From assembly GCA_020249265.1 (NCBI GenBank), contig JADCGA010000001.1, positions 533,290 to 597,289 on the forward strand: a stretch of 64,000 nt of DNA, given 5' to 3'. Both the position numbers and the translations under genes were made by a program. This document shows, one piece after another, positions 1 to 9,387 of the stretch (its first letter is position 1; each line of letters begins with the position of its first letter). This stretch comes from Roseomonas sp. (GTDB lineage: Bacteria > Pseudomonadota > Alphaproteobacteria > Acetobacterales > Acetobacteraceae). The notes beneath the pieces are model-generated. The model made no database searches. It had not been told where the DNA came from and saw only the letters and a program-made list of their open reading frames with translations.

Positions 1-141
1 CGCCATTTCCTCGGCTCCGCGATAGGTAAGGATGCCAAAGCCCAGGAACACCAGCAGCACCATGACAGTCTGCGAAACGCGCCAAAGCCAGCGCGTGGCG
101 CGCTGACGGCGTTCCCGGCTGCGTTTTCTGCCCAGCGCCAT
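1..141 (-). CDS. N-terminal part of an unknown single-pass membrane protein (cut by left edge)
   Basis: An ATG at 141 opens a frame that stays open to the edge of the window (47 codons). The peptide starts MALGRKRSRERRQRATRW, a very basic stretch, followed by one hydrophobic segment at about residues 24-39 (VSQTVMVLLVFLGFG) and then TYRGAEEMA. The positive-inside rule suggests a cytoplasmic N-terminus and a signal anchor. It begins 7 bases after the stop of the CoxL-like gene on the same strand, so it is probably the last visible gene of that transcription unit. No family can be assigned from 47 residues. Confidence 0.55.
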   Translation of the reverse strand, partial: MALGRKRSRERRQRATRWLWRVSQTVMVLLVFLGFGILTYRGAEEMA

Positions 142-148
142 CCGTGCT

Positions 149-2476
149 TCAGCTTTGCAACAACGCCCAGATACGCGGGGGTGTCAGTGGCATTTGCACG
201 CTATCCGCCACCGCACCGCGCCCATGCCGCGCCAGCGCATCCGAAACGGCATTCACCAGCGCAGGCGTCGCTCCAATGGTGCCGAGCTCCCCAACGCCCT
301 TCACGCCCAGCGGATTGGTGCGGCAAGGGATGGATTGATCGAGCAGCGTGGTTGCTGTTGGCAGCATATCCGCGCGTGGCATGGTGTAATCCATGAAGCT
401 TGCGGTCAGCGGTTGGCCGGTGGAGGGATCGTAGATCACCGCCTCACACAATGCCTGGCCAATGCCTTGCAGCGCACCGCCCACCACCTGGCCTTCGACG
501 ATCAAGGGGTTCACCACGCGCCCGGCATCATTGCTGGAAACATACAGCGGAATGGCGATTTCACCCGTATCGAGATCAATTTCCACTTCAGCGATATGGC
601 AGCCATTAGGCCAGGTAGGGCCGGAAACAGCGCTGGTGGAATCAATGAAAATCCGCCCTTCCGGCTGCTTCGCTGCCAAGTCGAAAAGCCCGATGCGCCG
701 ATCCGTGCCCGCCACCTGGAAGGCGCCAGCCAGATATTCCAGATCAACCGGCGCCACTTCCAAAGCATCAGCGGCCAGATCGCGCGCCTTGTCCACGGTT
801 TTATCGGCGGCGACCTTCACTGCTGATCCGGCAGTGAACAGTGAACGCGACCCTGCGCTGCCAAAGCCGCTGCCGCGATCAGAATCGCCCATGACGATTT
901 TGATATTGTCGAGTTCAACGCCAAAAACATCCACTGCAAGCTGCGCATAGCTGGTGGCGATGCCCTGACCCATGGCTTGCGTGGTGGCGTAGATTTCAAT
1001 CTCGCGATTGGCCTTCACGGCCACGGTCACGCGTTCTTCAAACACATTCCCGCCTGTCCATTCCAGGAAGGTCGCAATGCCGCGCCCACGGAGCTTGCCG
1101 GCTTTGGCCGATTGCGCGGCGCGGGCGGCGAAACCCTGCCAATCCGCGGCGACCAAGGCCTGATCCATGATTTTTTCAAAGCTGCCGCTATCATAACTTT
1201 GGCCCATGGCGTTCTTGTAGGGCATTTGCTCTGGCCGGATCATGTTGCGCCGACGAAGCTCCGCAGGATCAAGCCCAAGCTTGCGCGCTGCCGCATCCAT
1301 CAGGCGTTCGATGATGTAGATGGCTTCTGGCCGCCCAGCGCCACGATAGGGGCCAGTCGGCGCGGTATTCGTCAGCACAGCGGTGAATTGGAAATCAATA
1401 GTCGTGATGTCGTAGATGCTTGTCGAAACCCAAGGCCCGATCAGCAATTGGATCGCAACCCCGGAATTGCGCGTATAGCCGCCCATATTGGCAAGCGTCC
1501 GCACGCGAAGCCCCAGCACCTTGCCATCGGCATCCAGCGCCAGTTCAACCTTGCTATCCGTATCGCGGCCATGCAGCGCGGCGAGGAAATCCTCCATCCG
1601 CTCCGCAGCCCAGCGCACCGGGCGGCCCAGGCGCCGCGCGGCGAAGGCCACCACGGCATCTTCGGCGTAAAGCCCGGTTTTCATGCCGAAGCCGCCGCCA
1701 ACATCGCCCACCAGCACGCGCACGCGATCGGTTGGGATATCCAGCACTTCCTTGCACAGCTGATCGCGAAAGCCAGAGGGCATTTGCGTGCTCATGCGGA
1801 TGGTGAAGCGATCACTTGCCGCATCATAATCCGCCAGTACCACGCGCGGTTCCATGGAAACTGGCGCCAGGCGCTGGTTCGCCAGATCGAGGGCGACGAC
1901 ATGCGCTGCCTTCGCGAAGGCAGCTTCCACCGCCGCCTGATCACCGTAGCGCGTTTCGGCGACGATGTTATTGCCGGCAGCGGGCCAAAGCTGCGGCGCG
2001 CCGGGGGCGATGGCATCCCGCAGCCCAGTCACGGCGGGCAATTCTTCGTAATCCACCATCACGGCTTCCGCCGCATCGCGCGCCGCGGCCGGGCTTTCGG
2101 CGATGATGGCGGCGACGGGTTCGCCCACAAAACGCACTAGCCCCTGCGCCAGGATCGGGCGCGGCGGCGCGGCCAGATCAGACCCATCCGGGCGCTTGAA
2201 GGGCAAAGCGACGCCAAGGGATTTAAGCCCAGCCGCCGCCACATCTTCCCCGGTCAGGATCGCGACCACGCCCGGCATGGCAAGGGCAGCGCTGGTATCA
2301 ACAGACAGGATCCGTGCATGGGCGTGGGGGGAGCGCAAAAACACCAGATGCGCCTGGCCCGGCAGGGCTTCATCATTGGTGAAGCGGCCAGCGCCGGCCA
2401 GAAGCGGCCCATCTTCCAGCCGCCGCACCGCCTGGCCGCTACCGAAGCGGCCCACCGTGTCATTCATGCCATCCAT
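149..2476 (-). CDS. Xanthine dehydrogenase/CO dehydrogenase family molybdopterin-binding (large) subunit
   Basis: 775 residues, the normal length for a CoxL/XdhB-type large subunit that hydroxylates a carbon of a small substrate at a molybdenum-cytosine-dinucleotide centre. N-terminal a/b hammerhead domain at about 15-150. Cofactor motifs: GGGFGMK at about 260-266, active-site loop GPYRGAGRPE at 375-384, and GVGELGTIG near 727-735 carrying the catalytic glutamate (about residue 730). The active loop lacks the AYRCSFR signature of true CO dehydrogenase, so it is a form II-like or related hydroxylase of unknown substrate. The FAD-binding medium subunit and the [2Fe-2S] small subunit are not next to it. 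Upstream lie an MFS transporter and a FAD oxidase on the same strand. Either ATG at 2476 or the one three codons in (MNDTVGRF) could be the start. Confidence 0.9.
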   Translation of the reverse strand: MDGMNDTVGRFGSGQAVRRLEDGPLLAGAGRFTNDEALPGQAHLVFLRSPHAHARILSVDTSAALAMPGVVAILTGEDVAAAGLKSLGVALPFKRPDGSDLAAPPRPILAQGLVRFVGEPVAAIIAESPAAARDAAEAVMVDYEELPAVTGLRDAIAPGAPQLWPAAGNNIVAETRYGDQAAVEAAFAKAAHVVALDLANQRLAPVSMEPRVVLADYDAASDRFTIRMSTQMPSGFRDQLCKEVLDIPTDRVRVLVGDVGGGFGMKTGLYAEDAVVAFAARRLGRPVRWAAERMEDFLAALHGRDTDSKVELALDADGKVLGLRVRTLANMGGYTRNSGVAIQLLIGPWVSTSIYDITTIDFQFTAVLTNTAPTGPYRGAGRPEAIYIIERLMDAAARKLGLDPAELRRRNMIRPEQMPYKNAMGQSYDSGSFEKIMDQALVAADWQGFAARAAQSAKAGKLRGRGIATFLEWTGGNVFEERVTVAVKANREIEIYATTQAMGQGIATSYAQLAVDVFGVELDNIKIVMGDSDRGSGFGSAGSRSLFTAGSAVKVAADKTVDKARDLAADALEVAPVDLEYLAGAFQVAGTDRRIGLFDLAAKQPEGRIFIDSTSAVSGPTWPNGCHIAEVEIDLDTGEIAIPLYVSSNDAGRVVNPLIVEGQVVGGALQGIGQALCEAVIYDPSTGQPLTASFMDYTMPRADMLPTATTLLDQSIPCRTNPLGVKGVGELGTIGATPALVNAVSDALARHGRGAVADSVQMPLTPPRIWALLQS

Positions 2477-2556
2477 GACCCTGCACCTATATGTCCTGGC
2501 GGGCGGATTTGCCCCTGCCTTTTCAACGGTTCATCTGCGACGGAAATCCCTACGCA

Positions 2557-3741
2557 TCAAGTCTCCCGCGCACGCAGCATGATGAAGATTATGCAGCAGA
2601 TCAGCACTGCGACAACAAAGGTCATCAGCGCCGCGCCAATACCGCCAATGCTGGCCGCAACACCCGAAGCCGCCTGCATGATGGCGGCACCGCCGAAAAA
2701 GGCGACATTCATGGCCGAAAGCGCGCGTCCCACGCGTTCCGGCGGGGTGGCTGCGCGCACCAGGGCGAAGCAGATCACCTGGGTTGAAATCAGCAGGCCA
2801 AACAACGCCAGCAGCACCGCATCCGCCGCCACCGGCCATGAAAGCGCGCCGCCCAGCACCATGATGGCGATTGCCGCCACCGCGCCGATATGCCCGCCCA
2901 CCAGGATACCGCCGCGATGCTGCTGATATCGCCGTTCCAGAACGCCGGCAAGCAATGGCCCGATGATCAGCGCCACGGTACACAGCAGCAACACATGCCC
3001 CGCTTCCACGCGTGACAGCCCGCGTTCTTCCATCAGCCAAGGCCCGCCCCAAAGACCGCGCACGCCAAGCACAACCGCGAAGGATGTCCAGGCCAAGACA
3101 ATCGGCGCACGCAACGCGCGCGAAAAGCCAAGCCGGATCACATCACGCGCATCATCACCAAGGCTGCGCCGTGCCGTGGCGTCAGGCGGGGTTTCACGTA
3201 CCACAAACGCCACCGATAGCGCGGCAAATACCGCAAGCCCCGCACAGGCAAGAAAGCCCGCGCGCCACCCGGAATATTCCACCAGAAAGGCCAAGGGAGA
3301 AGCAGAAATCACCATGCCAGTATTGCCCACGGCCTGCACAATCCCGCCCCAAAGCCCGAAGCGCTGTGCTGGCATGTTCTTGGCAGCATAGGTGATGGGG
3401 CACATCAACATGCCCGAACAGCCAATGCCCAAAACCATTTGCGCAATCAGCATGGAAGCAGCGCCATCCGCATTGGCAGCCAGCACCGCGCCGCCGGCGG
3501 CAATCGTCAACAGGCAAAGCGCCGTTGGCTTCACGCCCCAACGGTCCAGAGCCACGCCAACGGGCAGCATGGCAAGCGCGAATGTCGCCGGAAAGGCGCC
3601 AGTCAGCGCGGCCAGACCATCCGCGGTGATGCCAAGGTCCCTTTGCAACACATCCGCGGCAATGGCCGGCAGGGTGCGCACCGCATTGGAAAACACATGC
3701 CCCATCGTCAAGGCAATGATGGAAAGGGCAATCAGATTCAT
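2557..3741 (-). CDS. MFS transporter
   Basis: 394 residues, the size of a 12-helix major facilitator. The protein is hydrophobic throughout, and the loop between helices 2 and 3 reads LPVGVALDRWGVKP, a form of MFS motif A (G-x3-D-R-x-G-x-K). A second charged cytoplasmic loop sits near the middle (RETPPDATARRSLGDDARD). It lies 16 bases downstream of the FAD oxidase and 80 bases upstream of the CoxL-like gene, so the three probably form one operon. The substrate cannot be read from sequence; an organic acid used by its neighbours is a reasonable guess but only inference. Confidence 0.88.
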   Translation of the reverse strand: MNLIALSIIALTMGHVFSNAVRTLPAIAADVLQRDLGITADGLAALTGAFPATFALAMLPVGVALDRWGVKPTALCLLTIAAGGAVLAANADGAASMLIAQMVLGIGCSGMLMCPITYAAKNMPAQRFGLWGGIVQAVGNTGMVISASPLAFLVEYSGWRAGFLACAGLAVFAALSVAFVVRETPPDATARRSLGDDARDVIRLGFSRALRAPIVLAWTSFAVVLGVRGLWGGPWLMEERGLSRVEAGHVLLLCTVALIIGPLLAGVLERRYQQHRGGILVGGHIGAVAAIAIMVLGGALSWPVAADAVLLALFGLLISTQVICFALVRAATPPERVGRALSAMNVAFFGGAAIMQAASGVAASIGGIGAALMTFVVAVLICCIIFIMLRARET

Positions 3742-3757
3742 GGGGCGGGTGCGATCA

Positions 3758-5149
3758 TCAATTCCGGAACATCTTTCCGGGATTGAGAATGCCCTTGGGG
3801 TCCAGCGTTGCCTTCAGGCTTCGCATGACGGCCAGCGCTTCCGCGCCATGTTCCTGTTCCAGAAACTCGCGCTTGCCAAGGCCAATGCCATGTTCGCCCG
3901 AACAGGTGCCGCCAAACGCCAAGCCTTGCGCGACGATTTCTCGGTCAAGCGCCCAGGCTTTTTCCAAAGCTTCCTGATCATTATCCGGAAACAGGATCAG
4001 GCAATGAAAATTACCATCACCCACATGGCCGACAATGCAGCTTGTCTGCCCGGAAGCCTTGGCGGTTTCCTTCGCCTTCACCACCGCTTCTGCCAGCCGA
4101 GAGATGGGCACGCAAACATCCGTGGTAATGCCGCGATGGCCGGGCTTGAGTGCCACCGCCGCCCAATAGGCATCATGCCGCGCCTTCCATAGCCGGTTGC
4201 GCGCCTCGGCATCCGTCGCCGCTTCAAAACTGCTGGCGCCGAAATCCCGTGCCACGGCTTCCACCGCTTCTGCCTGCTCCACCACGCTGGCGGGCGAGCC
4301 ATGGAATTCCAGAAACAGCGTGGTAGTGGCCGCAAAACCTTCCAGCTTGGAATAGCGGATGCAGGCTTCCATCTGATCCTCATCCAGCAATTCAATCCGC
4401 GCCACTGGAATACCGCTTTGCATCACGGTGCTGACGGTTTCAACTGCGGCAGCGAGGGTTGGGAATTGGCAGACGGCGGCACTGATGCCTTCAGGAATGC
4501 CATGCAGGCGGAGCCGAATTTTGGTGATGACCCCAAGCGTGCCTTCAGATCCGATGAATAGCCGCGTCAGGTCGTAGCCATTGGCGGCCTTGCGCGTGCG
4601 CCCGCCGGTTTGAATGACTCGCCCATCCGCCAGCACCACTTCCAGCCCCAAAACATTTTCGCGAATGGTGCCATAGCGCACCGCATTGGTGCCAGAAGCG
4701 CGCGTGGCGCACATGCCGCCAATCGTGCAATGGCTGCCGGGATCAACGGGGAAGAACAGCCCCTCGGCGCGCAGAAAATCATTCAGCGCCTGACGCGTGA
4801 CGCCTGGTTCGATCAGGCAGTCCATATCCTCCGCGTTCAGTTCCAACACCGCCGTCATTTGCGAGAGATCGAGCGATATGCCACCGTGCACCGGATTGAC
4901 ATGGCCTTCAAGCGATGTGCCGGCGCCAAAGGGCACCACAGGCACGCCATGCTGATGGCATAGCGCCATGATGCGGCTGACTTCATCCGTGGTCTGCACG
5001 AAGGCAACGGCATCGGGCAGCGTCGGCGGCGTGGTATCCTCACCCCGGCTATGCTGTTCGCGCATCGCTTGGGCGGTGCTGAGCCTTTCACCCAGAAAGC
5101 CGCGGATGCTGGCAATGACCTGTTCTATGGCGGGGGCACTGGCATTCAT
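3758..5149 (-). CDS. FAD-binding oxidase, D-lactate dehydrogenase/glycolate oxidase (GlcD) type
   Basis: 463 residues from the ATG at 5149, which has GAGGAAAC just upstream; an in-frame extension to 5194 has no comparable ribosome site. The PCMH FAD domain carries VVPFGAGTSLEGH at about 71-83 and a loop with GSHCTIGGMCATRASGTN at about 138-155, then GSEGTLGVIT. The C-terminal cap carries GHVGDGNFH (about 374) and SGEHGIG (about 417), hallmarks of the GlcD/Dld2 family that oxidises D-2-hydroxy acids to 2-keto acids. It heads a minus-strand operon with an MFS transporter and a molybdenum hydroxylase. It could be a D-lactate, glycolate or D-2-hydroxyglutarate enzyme; sequence alone does not decide. 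Confidence 0.9.
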   Translation of the reverse strand: MNASAPAIEQVIASIRGFLGERLSTAQAMREQHSRGEDTTPPTLPDAVAFVQTTDEVSRIMALCHQHGVPVVPFGAGTSLEGHVNPVHGGISLDLSQMTAVLELNAEDMDCLIEPGVTRQALNDFLRAEGLFFPVDPGSHCTIGGMCATRASGTNAVRYGTIRENVLGLEVVLADGRVIQTGGRTRKAANGYDLTRLFIGSEGTLGVITKIRLRLHGIPEGISAAVCQFPTLAAAVETVSTVMQSGIPVARIELLDEDQMEACIRYSKLEGFAATTTLFLEFHGSPASVVEQAEAVEAVARDFGASSFEAATDAEARNRLWKARHDAYWAAVALKPGHRGITTDVCVPISRLAEAVVKAKETAKASGQTSCIVGHVGDGNFHCLILFPDNDQEALEKAWALDREIVAQGLAFGGTCSGEHGIGLGKREFLEQEHGAEALAVMRSLKATLDPKGILNPGKMFRN

Positions 5150-5303
5150 GGTGTTTCCTCTTGCCGGCGGCGAAAGGCTGCCGGCGGGTCCCACCCTTTT
5201 TGCCGCTTGCGGGGCGGCGCGTCCAGCGGGCGCCCCATCTTCCCGCCCCCAGCTTTCTGGCCTAGCGTTTCCCCCTCAGCGTCCCCAAGGAGGAAACAGG
5301 GCA

Positions 5304-6065
5304 ATGCCGAATAAGGTCAAGCAGATGTGGAAGGCCGGTCAGGCCGTGGCCAATGGGTGGCTTGCCATCCCCAATGCCTTTTCGGCGGAAATGTTCGCCC
5401 AATCGGGCTGGGACAGCATAACCGTGGATATGCAGCATGGCGTGCAGGATTATCTTTCCTGCGTGGCCTGCTTCCAGGGCATGCACCCGCATCCCGTGAC
5501 CCCCATGGTACGCGTGCCATGGAATGAACCTGGCATTATCGGCAAGGTGCTGGATGCCGGCGCCTATGGCGTGATCTGCCCCATGGTGAATACGCCGGAA
5601 GAAGCCCGTGCGCTTGTGCAATATTGCAAATACCCGCCGCACGGCACGCGTTCCAATGGCCCGATTCGCGCCGGGCTTTATGGCGAAGGCGGTTCCTATC
5701 AAAAGACCGCGAATGACGAAATCCTTGTCATTCCCATGATCGAAACCAAGCAGGCCATTGAGAATATCGGTGCCATCCTGGATGTGCCGGGGATTGATGG
5801 CATCTATGTCGGGCCTTCGGATCTTTCCCTCTCCTACGGGATGGAACCGAAGCTGGATGTGGAAGACCCCTTCATCCTGGGCATTTATGAAAAGCTGCTG
5901 GCGGAATGCGGCAAGCGCGGCATTTCTGCCGGGCTGCATTGCGGTTCGCCGGCCTATGCCAAGCGCATGATCAAAATGGGCTACAAGCTGGTGACCATCG
6001 CCAATGAAGTCGCCATCATGGTCAATGCCGCGAGGGCGATTGTGAAAGACATCAAGTCTGCCTGA
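5304..6065 (+). CDS. HpcH/HpaI aldolase family protein
   Basis: 253 residues. Start chosen at the ATG at 5304 because an ideal ribosome site AAGGAGG lies at 5287-5293; longer open frame upstream has none. Class II pyruvate-type aldolase fold: GWDSITVDMQHG holds the catalytic histidine, VPWNEPG the substrate arginine region, IPMIETKQAIENI the metal-binding glutamate and GIYVGPSDLS the metal-binding aspartate. Such enzymes reversibly cleave 4-hydroxy-2-keto acids (for example 4-hydroxy-2-oxoheptanedioate) to pyruvate plus an aldehyde. The thioesterase starts 3 bases after its stop. The divergent FAD oxidase shares the 5150-5303 promoter region. Confidence 0.9.
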   Translation: MPNKVKQMWKAGQAVANGWLAIPNAFSAEMFAQSGWDSITVDMQHGVQDYLSCVACFQGMHPHPVTPMVRVPWNEPGIIGKVLDAGAYGVICPMVNTPEEARALVQYCKYPPHGTRSNGPIRAGLYGEGGSYQKTANDEILVIPMIETKQAIENIGAILDVPGIDGIYVGPSDLSLSYGMEPKLDVEDPFILGIYEKLLAECGKRGISAGLHCGSPAYAKRMIKMGYKLVTIANEVAIMVNAARAIVKDIKSA

Positions 6066-6068
6066 ATC

Positions 6069-6497
6069 ATGGAACGGAGCAGCTTTCGCTACTTCTTCCC
6101 CCTGAGTGTCCGCTACAATGAAGTGGATGCTCAGGGCATTGTCTTCAACGCGCATTACCTGACCTGGTATGATATGGCGGTGTCCGCCTATATCCGCGCC
6201 GCCGGCTGGGATAATCGCGCTGAGATCAAGGCAAGTGGCGCGGATTTCCATGTTGTGCGCGCCTTGGTCGAATACAAAGTCGGCATTGGCCATGATGAGG
6301 AATTGGCGATTGGCGTGCGCACCACGCGGATTGGCACTTCTTCCATCGCCTTCCAACCCGCGATTTTCCACGCCGATGGCGAAAGGGTGCTCGCAACAGG
6401 AGAAATCGTCTGGGTCTGGACGGATCAGGCCAGCAAGCGCCCCATCCCCGTGCCGGATCGGCTGCGGGCGTTGCTGACGCGTTTTGATGGCGCATAA
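6069..6497 (+). CDS. Acyl-CoA thioesterase, YbgC/4-hydroxybenzoyl-CoA thioesterase type
   Basis: 142 residues, a single hot-dog domain. The motif VRYNEVDAQGIVFNAHY at about 14-30 matches the YbgC/4HBT signature with the catalytic aspartate in EVDAQG. The enzyme hydrolyses acyl-CoA thioesters; the chain length is not visible. It starts 3 bases after the aldolase stop, so the two are almost certainly cotranscribed. It is distinct from the tol-linked ybgC at 59564-59992. Confidence 0.87.
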   Translation: MERSSFRYFFPLSVRYNEVDAQGIVFNAHYLTWYDMAVSAYIRAAGWDNRAEIKASGADFHVVRALVEYKVGIGHDEELAIGVRTTRIGTSSIAFQPAIFHADGERVLATGEIVWVWTDQASKRPIPVPDRLRALLTRFDGA

Positions 6498-6539
6498 TCC
6501 TCTCGGGCTTTTCAAGCGCGCCGGATGGGATAGGCTGCC

Positions 6540-8345
6540 ATGCAAGGAAATGCCAAGGCGGATCACGCGATGAACCATATGACCAATAGCGCCCTGACTT
6601 CAGCCCGCGATGATGCGGCGCTGGTGACAGGCTGGCTGCAACGCTTTGAAGCGGCACTTGGCGCGGGTGATCAGGCAAAACTGGCCGCGCTTTTCGCCCC
6701 CGAAAGCCATTGGCGCGATTTGCTCGCCTTCACCTGGAACATCACGCCGCATATGGGCGCGGATGACATCGCGGCGGCGTTGGCAAAGGCGCAGCCCTCG
6801 ATTGGCGCGCATGGCTTCGCGTTGGCGGAAGCACGCACAGCGCCGCGCCGCGTGAAGCGGCTTGGCCTTGAGGTGATTGAAGCGATCTTCCAGTTTGAGA
6901 CGCGCCTTGGCCGAGGTGATGGCGTGCTGCGCTTGCCGCTGGATAACCCCGCGCAAGCCTGGGTGCTGCTGACCACTTTGGAAGAACTCAAGGGTTTCGA
7001 AGAAAAAACCGGCAAGCGCCGGCCAAGCGGTGAAGCCTATTCGCGTAATTTCGGCGGTGATAACTGGCTCGATCAGCGCGAAAAGGCAGAAGCCTTCGCA
7101 AGCCGTGACCCCGTTGTGCTGGTGATTGGCGCGGGGCAGGCAGGGCTTGGCATTGCCGCGCGGCTTGGCCAGCTTGGGCTGGATACGCTGGTGGTCGAAA
7201 AGCACGGGCGCATCGGCGATAATTGGCGCAAGCGCTATCATTCCCTGGCGCTGCATAACCAGGTGCATGTGAACCACCTGCCCTATATGCAATTCCCGCC
7301 GACCTGGCCGAAATATATCCCGAAGGACATGCTGGCGAATTGGTTCGAACATTACGCCTGGGCGCTTGAGATCAATGTCTGGACCCGCACAGAATTCCTG
7401 GGCGCTGACTATGATGCCAAGGCCGGGCATTGGCGCGTGCGGCTGCGCCGCGCTGATGGTTCCCTCCGGGAAATGGCGCCGCGCCATGTGATTTTCGCCA
7501 ATGGCGTCAGCGGTATTCCGAAAGTGCCGCATTTGCCGGGGCTGGATGCCTTCAAGGGCAATGTGATCCATTCCCACAGCTTCTCCAGCGGCGCCGCCTG
7601 GCGCGGCAAGCGCGCGCTGGTGCTCGGCACCGGCAATAGCGGGCATGATGTGGCGCAGGATCTGCACAGCCATGATGTCGCCACCAGCATCATCCAGCGC
7701 GGTTCCACCACCGTTGTCAGCATAGACCCAAGTGCGAAGATGAATTACGCGCTGTATGATGAAGGCCCGTCTTTGGAAGATTGTGATCTGATCGCGACTT
7801 CCGGCACGCCGCCGCTCATTATTCGCGGCTATCAAATGGCCGTGCAGCGCATGGCGGAACTGGACAGGGATTTGATCGCCGCCTTGAAGGCGCGTGGCTT
7901 CAAGTATGATCTGGGCGAAGATGGCACCGGCCATCAGATGAAGTATCGCCGGCGTGGCGGCGGCTATTATTTGGATGCGGGCTGTTCCGGCCTCATTATC
8001 AAGGGCGAGATCGGCCTGCTGCAATTTGACGATATCGCTGAATTCGTCGCCGAAGGCGCCAAACTGAAGGATGGGCGGATCATCCCCGCTGATCTTCTGG
8101 TACTCGCCACCGGCTATTACACGCAGCAGGAATTGGTGCGCCGGCTGATGGGGGATGCCATCGCCGAGAAAGTAGGCCCCATCTGGGGCATGGGTGAGGA
8201 TGGCGAATTGGCCAATATGTGGAAGCCCACCGCGCAAGAAGGGCTGTGGTTCATGGCCGGCAGCTTGGCGCAATGCCGCATCTACTCAAAGTATCTGGCA
8301 CTTCAGATCAAGGCGCGGGAAGAAGGCATGATCCCGCAAGGATAG
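6540..8345 (+). CDS. FMO/Baeyer-Villiger-like NAD(P)/FAD monooxygenase with N-terminal NTF2-like domain
   Basis: 601 residues. Residues about 25-155 look like an NTF2/SnoaL-type domain (LQRFEAALGAGDQAKLAALF, then ESHWRDLLAFTWN). The rest is a flavin monooxygenase: FAD Rossmann motif GAGQAGLG at 197-204, an FMO fingerprint-like stretch FKGNVIHSHSF at 338-348, and the NADPH motif GTGNSGHD at 363-370, ending with the LATGYY type second FAD contact. Such proteins insert oxygen into ketones or heteroatoms. The start could be the ATG at 6540 or at 6570; both have weak purine-rich sites. It follows the thioesterase by 42 bases and ends 3 bases before the convergent dehydratase. Confidence 0.87.
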   Translation: MQGNAKADHAMNHMTNSALTSARDDAALVTGWLQRFEAALGAGDQAKLAALFAPESHWRDLLAFTWNITPHMGADDIAAALAKAQPSIGAHGFALAEARTAPRRVKRLGLEVIEAIFQFETRLGRGDGVLRLPLDNPAQAWVLLTTLEELKGFEEKTGKRRPSGEAYSRNFGGDNWLDQREKAEAFASRDPVVLVIGAGQAGLGIAARLGQLGLDTLVVEKHGRIGDNWRKRYHSLALHNQVHVNHLPYMQFPPTWPKYIPKDMLANWFEHYAWALEINVWTRTEFLGADYDAKAGHWRVRLRRADGSLREMAPRHVIFANGVSGIPKVPHLPGLDAFKGNVIHSHSFSSGAAWRGKRALVLGTGNSGHDVAQDLHSHDVATSIIQRGSTTVVSIDPSAKMNYALYDEGPSLEDCDLIATSGTPPLIIRGYQMAVQRMAELDRDLIAALKARGFKYDLGEDGTGHQMKYRRRGGGYYLDAGCSGLIIKGEIGLLQFDDIAEFVAEGAKLKDGRIIPADLLVLATGYYTQQELVRRLMGDAIAEKVGPIWGMGEDGELANMWKPTAQEGLWFMAGSLAQCRIYSKYLALQIKAREEGMIPQG

Positions 8346-8348
8346 CGC

Positions 8349-9275
8349 TTACGCGACACTTCCCGGATCGCAATTCGCCCCGCAAAGCACAATGCCAATT
8401 CGCGCGCCAGCGGGCGCGCGCCAGGCACCGGATAGCAGCGCAGCCAGCGCCGCAGCGCCGCCCGGTTCGGCAACGATGCGTAGCTTTTCCCACAACCAGC
8501 GCCGCGCGGCGGTAATCGCTTCATCCGGCAAGGTCACGCATTCGGCGCGCGCGGCGCCAAGCACCCCAAAAGCCAAGCGCCCGGCGCGGCGCGCACCCAG
8601 GCTATCGGCGGCGATGCCGCCCACCGGCACATCCACAGGCGTGCCGGCTTTTTGCGCCATGGTCAGCGTGGCGCAGGCTTCCGGTTCCACCACCACCAGC
8701 CCCGCGCGGCCCGCATACCAGGTGCCAATGCCACCAAACAGGCCACCACCGCCGGCCGCGATCAGCACATGGGTCAGTTCGGGCGCGTCCTGTTCCAATT
8801 CCAGACCAATCGTGCCCTGGCCGGCCAGAACCTCGGCCTGGTCATAGGCATGGACCAGCATGGCGCCGGTCTCCGCCGCGCGCGCTTCTGAGGCGATGCG
8901 CGCTTCCTCATAACTCGCCCCGCCCACGACCAAACGCGCGCCGAAGCTTTCAATGCGCGTGCGCTTCACCGCGGGCGTCGGCGCGGGGACGAAGATTTCC
9001 GCCGGCACGCCAAGGCTTTGCGCCGCATAGGCCACCGCCGCGCCGTGATTGCCGCCGGATGCCGCAATCACCCCCGCAGCCGGCACCGCGCCGGACAGCA
9101 ACCGATTAAAGGCGCCGCGCGGCTTGAAGGACCCCGTCACTTGCAGGAATTCCAGCTTCAGCGTCACCGGGTGTTCCGTGCCCAATTCCCTCGGCGCCAA
9201 GCGCAGTACAGGGGTGCGGCGGATATGGGGGGCAATGCGCGCCATGGCAGCGCTGATGTCGGTCTGTGCAATCAT
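8349..9275 (-). CDS. Serine/threonine dehydratase-like PLP enzyme (fold type II)
   Basis: 308 residues from the ATG at 9275 (MIAQTDISAAMARIAPH), the usual beginning of this family; the frame remains open to 9461 but that would run into the divergent hprK start at 9388. The PLP lysine sits in SFKPRGA (K51), the phosphate loop is GGGGLFGG, and ASGGNHGAAVA is the substrate loop. The family deaminates L-threonine or L-serine to 2-keto acids, or racemises serine/aspartate. There is no C-terminal ACT regulatory domain, so it is probably a catabolic or racemase-type member. Confidence 0.88.
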   Translation of the reverse strand: MIAQTDISAAMARIAPHIRRTPVLRLAPRELGTEHPVTLKLEFLQVTGSFKPRGAFNRLLSGAVPAAGVIAASGGNHGAAVAYAAQSLGVPAEIFVPAPTPAVKRTRIESFGARLVVGGASYEEARIASEARAAETGAMLVHAYDQAEVLAGQGTIGLELEQDAPELTHVLIAAGGGGLFGGIGTWYAGRAGLVVVEPEACATLTMAQKAGTPVDVPVGGIAADSLGARRAGRLAFGVLGAARAECVTLPDEAITAARRWLWEKLRIVAEPGGAAALAALLSGAWRAPAGARIGIVLCGANCDPGSVA

Positions 9276-9387
9276 TCGGGCAGGCTGCCTTGCCCGCGCC
9301 GCCCCGGCAAGCGCTTCCCGCGCCCTGGCGTTTCTGGCATGAAAGCCAATGCCATAGAAGGGGCCGGCGTGATGGCGCTGGCGGGCC

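Noticed and set aside
6600..8273. Long open frame (557 codons) antisense to the FMO-like gene
   Set aside because: High GC makes the opposite strand of real genes largely free of stops. The product is histidine/arginine-rich low-complexity-like with no family features, and the sense gene is certain.
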